6,748 nucleotides of DNA from an uncultured Paenibacillaceae bacterium (GCA_946478845.1 CAMLDI010000080.1:1-6748); one strand, 5' to 3'. Positions 1-5,569 are shown, counted from the stretch's first letter. Notes: generated by a model not told the origin, from the letters alone. Numbers and translations are program-made.

Positions 1-8
1 ATAATTAA

Positions 9-26
9 GGCGACCTAACGGTCGCC
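9..26. terminator. Small perfect hairpin, possible terminator
   Basis: GGCGACC (9-15) and GGTCGCC (20-26) form a perfect 7-bp GC-rich stem around a TAAC loop. Read on the minus strand, it lies about 160 bases beyond the stop of the lyase gene and is followed by TTAATTAT, a weak U-tract. It could end that transcript, or one entering from the left edge. The poor U-tract and the distance make the call tentative. Confidence 0.35.
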
Positions 27-186
27 CTGAATGTTTCAGTTCTCTACTCTACTTTATATACACAATCCTTTTTCTGTTTTTAACTATGCATATGATACTC
101 ATCGATGGAAAGGGAGGGCTTATCAGATGTTATCAGTTTTAGGAGGAAAAGCCCCCCGTAATCAAAGAATCGGTCTTTTTTTGCAA

Positions 187-1566
187 TTAAATTAAATTAC
201 GAGGGTCTAAAATACGATCTAAATCTATTTTATCTATGTTTGTATCTTCCTCAGCAACTTCTATTATCTTTCTTTTATTTGTATAGGCTTTTTTCGCAAT
301 AGCAGCCGCTTTTTCATAACCGATCAGGGGGTTAAGTGCTGTTGCCAGGGATAAGCTTTGTTCTGCCCAGTACTTACACCTTTCTTGATCTGCCTCTATT
401 CCCCGAATACACTTATCATTAACCACTTCCATGCTATGGGTTAATAAAGCGATTGACTGAAGCAAATTATGGGCGATCACAGGCATCATCACATTGATTT
501 CTAATTGGCTACCAATACCTGCAATCGTTATGGTTTCATTGTTTCCAATGACTTGAGCACAAACCATATACATCATTTCTAACATAACTGGATTTACTTT
601 GCCTGGCATAATTGAAGACCCTGGTTGGACTGCAGGCAAACGAATTTCTGCCAGTCCAGTTCTAGGACCGGAACTGAGAAGGCGTAAATCTGAAGTGATT
701 TTTATTAAATGAAGGGCTAATTCTTTTAAAGCTCCACTTAAATGAATTGCTGAATGGGTATTTTGCATAAACATGAATCTACCCTTTGCAGGACGAAGAG
801 GGAATCCTGTCTTTTCAGCAATGTATTGAATAGCATTTTTGGCATACATGGGATTGGCATTAATTCCTGTTCCTACTGCATTTCCTCCCAGACCAATTTC
901 ATAAAGGCTAGACCGTACTTGTACCAATTGTTGATATTGCTGTTGCAGGGTGTCAGCATAACCGGCAAACTCTTGCCCTAAACTCATAGGTACAGCATCC
1001 TGTAAATGAGTTCTTCCGGATTTAATAATGTGGGTAAAGTCTGCCGCTTTTTTTTGGAAAGTATTCTGCATTCTTTTTAAGACAGGAAGCATTTCTTCTA
1101 AACAGTCCAGTGCCGCCAGGTTAATGGCAACATGTATGGTATCATTTGTAGATTGGGCTTTATTTACATGATCATTAGGATGAACCCGTTTATAATCCCC
1201 ACGTTCTGCCCCCAATAGTTCAGCTGCACGGCTTGCTATTACCTCATTGGCATTCATGTTTTGTGATGTTCCTGCTCCTGCTTGAAAAGCATCGACCACG
1301 AATTCTTGATCCCATTTTCCATTTATGACTTCTTCTGCTGCTTTAATAATAGACTGACCGATATCTTCTGGGAGTTCCCCTAAATCTAAATGGGCCCTGG
1401 CTGCGGCCCATTTAATTAAACCCTGGGCTTTAATAAAGGCCCGTGGTAATTTTAAGCTGCTGACGGGAAAATTTTCACAGGCCCTTTGCGTTTGAGCACC
1501 ATAATAAGCATCACCTGGTACTTTAACTTCACCCAGGGTATCATGTGTGATACGAAATTCTGACAT
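187..1566 (-). CDS. aspA: Aspartate ammonia-lyase (class-II fumarase/aspartase superfamily)
   Basis: Cytosolic enzyme, 459 aa, predicted to interconvert L-aspartate with fumarate plus ammonia; the superfamily works as homotetramers with active sites shared between subunits. Conserved blocks seen: GAGTSQNMNANE (97-108), HPNDHVNKAQSTND (129-142), GRTHLQDAVP (184-193) and the signature GSSIMPGKVNPV (316-327), whose flexible loop carries the catalytic serine (S318). Aspartase-like traits are GAGTS, SSGPRTGLAEI (298-308), NPV after the signature, and QLEINVMMPV (354-363) where fumarases have a FELNVFKPV-like string. The His in GRTHLQ and Gly in MPGKVN are shared with fumarases and, as I recall, with Bacillus AnsB. 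The C-terminus stops at ILDPRNLI, about 10-20 residues shorter than typical AspA. The start is supported by GGGGG six bases upstream of ATG. It is transcribed alone, divergently from the BusR-like gene. Class-II fumarase is the main alternative. Superfamily is certain; substrate is likely. Confidence 0.8.
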   Translation of the reverse strand: MSEFRITHDTLGEVKVPGDAYYGAQTQRACENFPVSSLKLPRAFIKAQGLIKWAAARAHLDLGELPEDIGQSIIKAAEEVINGKWDQEFVVDAFQAGAGTSQNMNANEVIASRAAELLGAERGDYKRVHPNDHVNKAQSTNDTIHVAINLAALDCLEEMLPVLKRMQNTFQKKAADFTHIIKSGRTHLQDAVPMSLGQEFAGYADTLQQQYQQLVQVRSSLYEIGLGGNAVGTGINANPMYAKNAIQYIAEKTGFPLRPAKGRFMFMQNTHSAIHLSGALKELALHLIKITSDLRLLSSGPRTGLAEIRLPAVQPGSSIMPGKVNPVMLEMMYMVCAQVIGNNETITIAGIGSQLEINVMMPVIAHNLLQSIALLTHSMEVVNDKCIRGIEADQERCKYWAEQSLSLATALNPLIGYEKAAAIAKKAYTNKRKIIEVAEEDTNIDKIDLDRILDPRNLI

Positions 1567-1600
1567 TATAATCCCCCAATATGTTAAATTATTACTTATG

Positions 1601-1614
1601 ATTTCAAATGAAAT
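1601..1614. promoter_or_regulatory. Inverted repeat upstream of the lyase gene
   Basis: ATTTCA-AA-TGAAAT is a 6-bp inverted repeat with a 2-base spacer, 34 bases upstream of the lyase start codon. On the minus strand it contains TTGAAA, which could serve as a -35 element, but no good -10 box lies at the right distance. It may be an operator or a chance palindrome in AT-rich DNA. Confidence 0.25.
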
Positions 1615-1713
1615 AGACGTTTATTCTTTTAAAATAGTATGATGGAAGAAAACTTTATTATATTGAAAAATTTATAAGGAAGAATAAAGGTGAGGTCTGC
1701 TAGAGAAAAGTAG

Positions 1714-1875
1714 GCCTTAGGTGATGAGCTGCGGGACATTGAAGCCTGTAATAAAATTCATATCCCTTGTACGGCGGTGACCTAGGGATTTGAAGCAGCG
1801 GAATTATTGAAACAAGCAAATCCTCAATACCTTATTCATGAGCCAGCAGAACTTTTCCACATTATTAGTAAATGA
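1714..1875 (+). pseudogene. Relic of a HAD-family hydrolase (C-terminal end)
   Basis: One plus-strand frame reads GDELRDIEACNKIHIPCTAVT, then a TAG stop (1783-1785), then GFEAAELLKQANPQYLIHEP and AELFHIISK, ending at TGA (1873-1875). This matches the C-terminus of phosphoglycolate-phosphatase-like HAD hydrolases: motif IV GDxxxD, then an (A)VTWG string, then a PDYLI.SPEELL-type ending. The internal TAG sits exactly where the family has the TGG tryptophan codon of VTWG, so a single G-to-A change explains it. A second in-frame TAG lies at 1711-1713. The N-terminal and cap regions are absent from the window, with other sequence in their place. It is therefore a truncated, decayed gene rather than a functional one. 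Family assignment rests on motif recognition. Confidence 0.7.
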
Positions 1876-1880
1876 ATATC

Positions 1881-1909
1881 TTGTTTTGCTCCTTATTTAG
1901 GAATAATAT
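1881..1909 (+). promoter_or_regulatory. Possible promoter of the BusR-like gene
   Basis: TTGTTT (1881-1886) and TAATAT (1904-1909) are separated by 17 bases and lie about 30 bases upstream of the regulator's start codon. Each box is an imperfect sigma-A match (3/6 and 4/6). A TTATT-TAGG-AATAA inverted repeat (1893-1906) overlaps the -10 region and could be an autoregulatory site. Weak evidence. Confidence 0.35.
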
Positions 1910-1941
1910 CAGGTAATAACACTTTTGAGGAGAAATGAAGA

Positions 1942-2556
1942 ATGCAAGATATCCCTATATATCGTTCTATTTCTTTGGATATTGCCTATCGAATTATCAA
2001 AGGGGAATTTCCCGTATCAAAGAAGATATCTGGAAGAACGTTATTAGCTAGTCAATATAAGGTATCACCCGAAACAATCAGAAAAGCCATAGGGCTTTTA
2101 AAAGAAGAGAAAATTGTGGAAGTATCCCAGGGTAAAGAAATAATGGTGATCTCAGTAGACGAGGCATATCAGTATGTAAATAAGTTTAAATACATGAAAT
2201 CCGTTTATTCTTTAAAACAGGATCTGGAAAATCTCTTAATAGAAAAGAAAAAAATCGACAGGAAGTTTGAGGATATTCTTAAGGATATCATTAATTTTTC
2301 TGATCGCTTAAGAAATTTAACCCCTTATAATCCTGTAGAAGTGAAAATTCCTAAGGGGTCTCATTTAATTGGAACAACTATTGCTGATCATCAACTCTGG
2401 CAGAATACAGGAGCAACGGTAATCGCTTTAAGAAGAGATACAGAAGTGACCATTTCTCCTGGACCCCACGTTATTTTATTAGAAGGGGACACGCTTGTGG
2501 TTGTTGGTGATGATGGTGTATTCAAGAGAATGAATAATTTTGTTAACCAGTCATAG
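1942..2556 (+). CDS. BusR-like GntR/RCK_C transcriptional regulator
   Basis: Predicted DNA-binding repressor of 204 aa. Residues 1-72 form a GntR-type winged helix, with LASQYKVSPETIRKAIGLL (35-53) as the recognition-helix region and EEKIVEVSQGKEIMVIS as the wing. Residues 73-125 are charged and helical, probably a coiled-coil dimer linker. Residues 131-200 match RCK_C/TrkA_C: a VEVKIPKGSHLIGTTI strand-turn block, a GATVIALRR strand, and LLEGDTLVVVGD (179-190). This order is that of BusR, the cyclic-di-AMP-responsive repressor of the betaine transporter operon busAB/opuA in lactic acid bacteria and streptococci. By inference this protein also senses c-di-AMP and potassium/osmotic state, but no betaine or potassium transporter lies in the window, so its target is unknown. 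GAGGAG nine bases upstream supports the ATG. It is a single-gene unit ending at a strong terminator, divergent from the lyase. Architecture is confident; ligand is inferred. Confidence 0.85.
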   Translation: MQDIPIYRSISLDIAYRIIKGEFPVSKKISGRTLLASQYKVSPETIRKAIGLLKEEKIVEVSQGKEIMVISVDEAYQYVNKFKYMKSVYSLKQDLENLLIEKKKIDRKFEDILKDIINFSDRLRNLTPYNPVEVKIPKGSHLIGTTIADHQLWQNTGATVIALRRDTEVTISPGPHVILLEGDTLVVVGDDGVFKRMNNFVNQS

Positions 2557-2559
2557 AGA

Positions 2560-2588
2560 AAAAGCCACTTGGAAAAGTGGCTTTTATT
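2560..2588 (+). terminator. Intrinsic terminator after the BusR-like gene
   Basis: An 11-bp perfect stem, AAAAGCCACTT (2560-2570) pairing with AAGTGGCTTTT (2575-2585), closes a GGAA loop. It begins four bases after the regulator's stop and its 3' arm runs into TTTTATT. The A-rich 5' arm and U-rich 3' arm make it potentially bidirectional. It separates the regulator from the PadR operon, whose -35 box starts at 2594. Confidence 0.85.
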
Positions 2589-2593
2589 CGTTA

Positions 2594-2622
2594 TTGACAA
2601 ACCAACTATTACGTGTTACTAT
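2594..2622 (+). promoter_or_regulatory. Sigma-A promoter of the PadR-ABC operon
   Basis: A perfect -35 box TTGACA (2594-2599) is followed after 17 bases by TACTAT (2617-2622, 4/6 match to TATAAT). It lies about 55 bases upstream of the padR start and just after the previous terminator, so it should drive all five genes. The -10 box lies inside a palindrome, which suggests repression by occlusion. Confidence 0.8.
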
Positions 2623-2641
2623 ATAGCGGTAGTAAGTAATA
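2607..2641. promoter_or_regulatory. Nested palindromic operator, likely for PadR
   Basis: TTACTA (2616-2621) and TAGTAA (2630-2635) form a perfect inverted repeat with an 8-base spacer, centred just after the -10 box. A second pair, TATTAC (2607-2612) and GTAATA (2636-2641), flanks it, offset by three bases. PadR-family repressors usually bind dyads over their own promoters, so autorepression of the operon is the natural reading. Which protein binds is inferred from position. Confidence 0.65.
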
Positions 2642-2666
2642 CTGAATATTAGTCATACGGAATAGC

Positions 2667-2675
2667 AAGGGGTGA
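2667..2675 (+). promoter_or_regulatory. Ribosome binding site that sets the padR start
   Basis: AAGGGGTGA closely matches the anti-Shine-Dalgarno complement AAGGAGGTGA. It overlaps an upstream GTG at 2672, so that codon cannot be the start using this site. The GTG at 2678 follows it at short but usable spacing. Confidence 0.6.
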
Positions 2676-2677
2676 TT

Positions 2678-3004
2678 GTGCTGGAAAACCTAACGGAAAT
2701 GCTCAAGGGCGTGCTTGAGGGCTGTGTCCTTGAAATTATTAACCGCGGAGAAACCTACGGCTACGAAATCACGCGGCGGCTGAACGCCCTCGGATTCACA
2801 GATGTTGTGGATGGAACGGTGTACACCATTTTGGTGCGGCTTGAGAAGAATAAACTCGTGGACATAGAAAAAAAACCATCCGATATGGGACCGCCGCGCA
2901 AGTTTTTCGTGCTCAACGACGCGGGGCGCAAGGAACTACGGAAGTTCTGGGAAAAATGGGAGTTCGTATCATCAAAAATTAACGAGTTAAAGGAGAGGAA
3001 ATAA
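2678..3004 (+). CDS. PadR-family transcriptional repressor
   Basis: Small winged-helix regulator, 108 aa from GTG 2678 (110 aa if the GTG at 2672 is used). PadR hallmarks: LEGCVLEIINRGETYGYEI (13-31, helices 1-2), GTVYTILVRLEKNKLV (46-61, recognition helix), then the wing with GPPRKFFVLNDAGRKEL (71-87). A short C-terminal helix rich in W, K and E would mediate dimerisation. This is the compact PadR type, like LmrR, which represses a drug ABC exporter until it binds a hydrophobic ligand. As first gene of an operon with DUF1048 genes and a DrrAB-like exporter, behind a palindrome-covered promoter, it probably autoregulates the operon and responds to the exported compound; this is inferred. Its TAA stop shares its last base with the next gene's ATG, so translation is coupled. 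Confidence 0.92.
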   Translation: MLENLTEMLKGVLEGCVLEIINRGETYGYEITRRLNALGFTDVVDGTVYTILVRLEKNKLVDIEKKPSDMGPPRKFFVLNDAGRKELRKFWEKWEFVSSKINELKERK

Positions 3005-3351
3005 TGAATTTTTGGGAAAAAATTACAGGCAGCGACATGACTAAAGAAATGAAAACTTTTGAATCGCGAGCCAAAAAACTGCCGGCTGATTATCAAGCGG
3101 CATGGGAAAAAATTAATGCCAATCTTTGGTCGCACTCAGATTTCACCGGTCGCAACCTCATGCCAATTCTTGACGGTGTGCTTGGCCTGCTCGAAGAAAC
3201 GGCGGCGGACGGTCAGAGTGTACAAGAGGTTTTTGGTGACGATATCAAAGGCTTCTGTTCAGCGCTGGTCGGCGAAGAAGGGGCAAAGTCTTTTCGCGAC
3301 AAGTGGCGCGAGCAACTCAACAATAATATCGCAAAAAAATTAGGTAAATAG
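3004..3351 (+). CDS. DUF1048 family protein (first paralogue)
   Basis: Protein of 115 aa, predicted all-alpha and soluble, with no signal peptide or membrane segment. It matches the DUF1048 family, whose molecular role is not established. Recognisable blocks are FESRAKKLPADYQAAWEKI (19-37) and a longer helical stretch at 54-85 from PILDGVL to GDDIKGFC. It shares LPxDYQ, the central ILDG..GLLEE region, and GDDIKGFC (second copy: GSDVAAFC) with the next gene, so the two are tandem but diverged paralogues. Its ATG overlaps the padR stop by one base, and AAGGAGAGG lies just upstream. DUF1048 genes recurrently accompany PadR regulators and ABC exporters in Firmicutes, which suggests a sensing, anti-repressor or accessory role, but nothing in the sequence shows a catalytic site. 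Confidence 0.85.
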   Translation: MNFWEKITGSDMTKEMKTFESRAKKLPADYQAAWEKINANLWSHSDFTGRNLMPILDGVLGLLEETAADGQSVQEVFGDDIKGFCSALVGEEGAKSFRDKWREQLNNNIAKKLGK

Positions 3352-3360
3352 GAGGATAAA

Positions 3361-3711
3361 ATGAGCATACAAGATATCATCCAAGGCAAAAAACAGTGGC
3401 GAGCGCACGTGGCGCGTGTCAAAGCGCTCCCGCAAGATTATCAGATTGTTTATAAAGAGATGCAAAAATATCTCTTTAAGGTCGGCCCTGTTGAACTAAC
3501 CGAAGGGACGGGTTTGCTCTCGGGGATTATCGATCTTTTTGAAGAGGGCGTGGCCTTGGGGAAAGGCGTGCTCGAAGTGACGGGCAGTGACGTAGCGGCT
3601 TTCTGCGACGATCTAATTAAAGATTCAAAAACTTACGCTGACATCTATCAAGAATCTGTTGACCAAGAAGTTAATAAGGCCATGAAAAAGGTTACGGATA
3701 AAAAAAAGTAA
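3361..3711 (+). CDS. DUF1048 family protein (second paralogue)
   Basis: Protein of 116 aa, also all-alpha in appearance and without membrane segments. DUF1048 blocks are ARVKALPQDYQIVYKEM (18-34) and a helical region at 52-86 containing GIIDLFEEGVALGKGVLEVT and GSDVAAFCDDLI. It ends in a lysine-rich tail (KKVTDKKK). Compared with the first copy, the LPxDYQ and AFC/GFC regions align, but the N-terminus and the loop at 38-50 differ, which argues for old duplication and specialised roles, possibly a heterodimer. A strong GGAGG five bases before ATG, only nine bases after the previous stop, supports the start. The function is unknown; its place between the repressor and the exporter ties it to the same response. 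Confidence 0.85.
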   Translation: MSIQDIIQGKKQWRAHVARVKALPQDYQIVYKEMQKYLFKVGPVELTEGTGLLSGIIDLFEEGVALGKGVLEVTGSDVAAFCDDLIKDSKTYADIYQESVDQEVNKAMKKVTDKKK

Positions 3712-3726
3712 AAGGGGGATATCGGG

Positions 3727-4485
3727 ATGGAAAAAGCAATCCAAGTGAAAGGGCTGCAAAAGTCCTACAAGAAACTTCATGTTCTAAAGGGTGTGGATTT
3801 TGAGGTGGACAAAGGCAGTATTTTTGCCCTGCTCGGCTCCAACGGCTCGGGCAAGACAACGATTGTCAAAATCCTAACCACGCTGCTGAAACCGGATGGA
3901 GGAACGGCCGCCGTAAACGGATTCGATGTTGCGTCAAAACCCGATAATGTACGGCAGTCGATTAGCCTGACCGGGCAATTTGCCGCTGTGGACGAGATCC
4001 TGACAGGGCGTGAAAATCTCATCATGATTGCCAAGCTGCGGCACCTCAAAAATACGCGTCAAATTGCAGATGATATGTTGAAACGTTTCAGCTTAACCGA
4101 CGCCGCCGACCGCAGGGTATCTACTTATTCTGGCGGTATGCGCCGCCGACTCGACATCGCCATGAGCCTTATAGGAAAACCGCAGCTCATTTTCCTCGAC
4201 GAGCCGACCACGGGGCTTGACCCCGAGGCGCGCATCGAGGTTTGGAAGACTGTCAAAGAGCTTGCAAATAATGGCACTACGGTATTCCTGACCACGCAGA
4301 TGCTGGATGAAGCCGAGCAGCTCGCCGATCAAATTGCCATTCTTCATGAGGGCAGGATTATCGTGAGCGGCACGCTTGCTGAGTTGAAAAAGCTGTTACC
4401 GCCCGTAAAGGTGGAGTATGTAGAAAAACAACCGACATTGGAAGAGATATTCCTCGCAATCGTCGGCAAGAAGGAGGAAAAATAA
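3727..4485 (+). CDS. DrrA-type ABC transporter ATP-binding protein
   Basis: Cytoplasmic ATPase of 252 aa that would power the permease encoded next. Visible motifs: Walker A GSNGSGKTT (37-45), Q-loop Q84 in TGQFAAVDE, ABC signature YSGGMRRRLD (134-143), Walker B LIFLDEP (154-160) and D-loop TGLD. The switch position reads LTTQMLDEAEQLAD (188-201), with Gln where many ABC proteins have His. That change is usual in the DrrA (daunorubicin resistance) subfamily, so it helps classification and is not a defect. After the nucleotide-binding domain there is only a short tail ending PTLEEIFLAIVGKKEEK, about 60-80 residues shorter than actinobacterial DrrA. It starts 15 bases after the DUF1048 gene with GGGGG upstream, and its TAA directly abuts the permease ATG. 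Export of a drug, antibiotic or peptide is likely; the substrate cannot be read from sequence. Confidence 0.93.
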   Translation: MEKAIQVKGLQKSYKKLHVLKGVDFEVDKGSIFALLGSNGSGKTTIVKILTTLLKPDGGTAAVNGFDVASKPDNVRQSISLTGQFAAVDEILTGRENLIMIAKLRHLKNTRQIADDMLKRFSLTDAADRRVSTYSGGMRRRLDIAMSLIGKPQLIFLDEPTTGLDPEARIEVWKTVKELANNGTTVFLTTQMLDEAEQLADQIAILHEGRIIVSGTLAELKKLLPPVKVEYVEKQPTLEEIFLAIVGKKEEK

Positions 4486-5256
4486 ATGGAAATGATCAAG
4501 AAACACTTTTTCAGCGACATGGGCGTCATGCTTGGGCGTTCCATGCGCCATATTTTCCGCAGCATGGACACCATCATCACGGTCACCATCACGCCTATCG
4601 CGATGATGCTGCTGTTTGTCTACGTGCTCGGTGGCGCTATCCAGGCCGGCACGGATAACTATGTGAATTACCTGCTCCCCGGCATCCTGCTGATGGCGAT
4701 TGCAAGCGGCATCGCCTATACGGCTTTCCGCCTGTTTATGGATGTGCAGGGAGGCATCTTTGAGCGGTTCCACTCCATGCCGATTGCGCGTTCGGCCGTT
4801 CTGTGGGGGCATGTGCTGACCTCACTGGTATCCAATGTGATTTCGGTTGTTGTCATCATTCTTGTAGCGCTCATTATGGGCTTCCGTTCGTCAGCGGGGG
4901 TTCTGCCATGGCTTGCCGTGGCCGGTATACTCGCATTTTTTACGCTGGCCTTGACTTGGATCGCAGTGATTCCTGGACTAACCGCAAAATCAGTGGATGG
5001 CGCAAGCGCCTTTTCCTACCCGCTTATCTTCCTGCCATTTATCAGTTCGGCGTTTGTGCCCACTGAATCGATGCCGTCAGTCGTCCGTGCTTTTGCCGAA
5101 AACCAGCCGGTGACCTCGATAGTGGAAGCCATCCGTGCGCTGCTGTCAGGTCAGCCTGTCGGCAATGACATTTGGGTTGCGCTCGCATGGTGCCTGGGTA
5201 TCCTCATTGTTGCCTATCTATTCGCAATGAGAGCTTATAAACGGAAAGCTGCTTAA
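4486..5256 (+). CDS. DrrB-type ABC-2 transporter permease
   Basis: Membrane protein of 256 aa of the ABC-2 family, forming the export channel with the preceding ATPase. About six membrane segments are visible, near residues 28-50, 62-82, 108-132, 140-163, 173-192 and 229-248. Between segments 2 and 3 lies a cytosolic coupling region with ERFHSMPIARSAVLWGH (93-109), the typical DrrB string RFxSxPI.RSAVL. Near the end, ENQPVTSIVEAIRALLSG (205-222) matches the conserved NPVT..V.A.RALL block. The N-terminal helix is amphipathic and the C-terminus ends KRKAA in the cytosol. ATG follows the ATPase stop with no gap, and AAGGAGG eight bases upstream confirms it. The length is normal for Firmicute members. 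It is the last gene of the operon, followed by a strong terminator. Confidence 0.92.
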   Translation: MEMIKKHFFSDMGVMLGRSMRHIFRSMDTIITVTITPIAMMLLFVYVLGGAIQAGTDNYVNYLLPGILLMAIASGIAYTAFRLFMDVQGGIFERFHSMPIARSAVLWGHVLTSLVSNVISVVVIILVALIMGFRSSAGVLPWLAVAGILAFFTLALTWIAVIPGLTAKSVDGASAFSYPLIFLPFISSAFVPTESMPSVVRAFAENQPVTSIVEAIRALLSGQPVGNDIWVALAWCLGILIVAYLFAMRAYKRKAA

Positions 5257-5297
5257 TGTATATGTCAGTTATCAAAGAGCCTGACGCTAAGACGCAG

Positions 5298-5344
5298 AGC
5301 CGATAACCGTGAGTGAAATCACAGTTGTCGGCTTTTTCTTTTTT
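5298..5344 (+). terminator. Intrinsic terminator of the PadR-ABC operon
   Basis: A 15-position stem, AGCCGATAACCGTGA (5298-5312) against TCACAGTTGTCGGCT (5319-5333), has one G-U pair and one mismatch around a GTGAAA loop. It is followed by TTTTTCTTTTTT. It begins 42 bases after the permease stop. This is a strong Rho-independent terminator. Confidence 0.9.
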
Positions 5345-5401
5345 GAGAAAAGGATTTGCTGAGGGGGTGGTAAATCTGCCCTTTTATTAATGCTTAACTA
5401 A

Positions 5402-5421
5402 CAACTTATATTGATAAGTTG
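5402..5421. promoter_or_regulatory. Palindrome just upstream of the KamA-family promoter
   Basis: CAACTTAT (5402-5409) and ATAAGTTG (5414-5421) form a perfect 8-bp inverted repeat with a 4-base ATTG spacer. It ends two bases before the -35 box at 5424, a position typical of an activator site or of a repressor that touches the -35. No U-tract follows, so it is not a terminator. The binding protein is unknown. Confidence 0.5.
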
Positions 5422-5423
5422 AG

Positions 5424-5452
5424 TTGCTAGTTTACTCCCCATTTGTTATAAT
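5424..5452 (+). promoter_or_regulatory. Extended -10 sigma-A promoter of the KamA-family gene
   Basis: TTGCTA (5424-5429, 4/6) and a perfect TATAAT (5447-5452) are separated by 17 bases, and a TGn extension (5444-5446) precedes the -10 box. Transcription would start near 5459, leaving an untranslated leader of about 115 bases before the gene. Confidence 0.8.
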
Positions 5453-5454
5453 GA

Positions 5455-5550
5455 AAAAATGAAAGGCCTGGTTTTGCAAATCATGAGCCTCAACCCACAG
5501 CAAAACGATTTATTGATTTTCTGTTTCCTGAAACTATAGAGAAACCATAA
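5455..5550 (+). pseudogene. Possible relic of a solute-binding protein C-terminus
   Basis: The plus-strand frame between a TGA at 5452-5454 and the TAA at 5548-5550 is open for 31 codons without a usable start. Its end, PTAKRFIDFLFPETIEKP, resembles the AAKxFIDFLLSPE string near the end of periplasmic-type ABC solute-binding proteins. It has no ribosome site and lies in the leader of the downstream gene, so it would be a remnant. The match is short and may be chance. Confidence 0.25.
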
Positions 5551-5562
5551 TGACATCTTATG

Positions 5563-5569
5563 GGAGGGG
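5563..5569 (+). promoter_or_regulatory. Ribosome binding site that sets the KamA-family start
   Basis: GGAGGGG lies five bases before the ATG at 5575. An in-frame ATG at 5560 runs into this purine stretch and has no good ribosome site of its own (upstream is ATAATGACATCTT). Start at 5575 is therefore preferred. Confidence 0.75.

Noticed and set aside
112..157. Imperfect stem (GGGAGGGCTT with AAGCCCCCC) and a TTATCAG direct repeat (120-126, 130-136) as a terminator or riboswitch
   Set aside because: The loop is long, no U-tract follows on either strand, and there is no recognisable riboswitch core.
164..182. AAAGA-N5-TCTTT followed by a T run as a plus-strand terminator
   Set aside because: The stem is only five AT-rich pairs and no plus-strand gene precedes it in the window.
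2672..2677. GTG at 2672 as the padR start
   Set aside because: It lies inside the best Shine-Dalgarno match; GTG 2678 has proper spacing.
4288..4329. Gln instead of His at the switch position of the ABC ATPase, as a possible inactivating change
   Set aside because: LTTQ.LDEA is usual in the DrrA subfamily, and all other ATPase motifs are intact.
4396..4812. 138-codon open frame on the minus strand opposite the ATPase/permease junction
   Set aside because: It is a shadow frame in GC-richer DNA, rich in His, Asp and Arg, with no family resemblance and fully inside two certain genes.
5348..5385. AAAAGG...CCTTTT stem after the operon terminator as a second terminator
   Set aside because: The stem is short, AT-rich and interrupted by a bulge; the preceding terminator is already strong.
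5459..5539. 26-codon ORF (ATG 5459 to TAG 5537) as a leader peptide
   Set aside because: It has no ribosome site, sits at the predicted transcript start, and has hydrophobic low-information content; a protein-like frame overlaps it.
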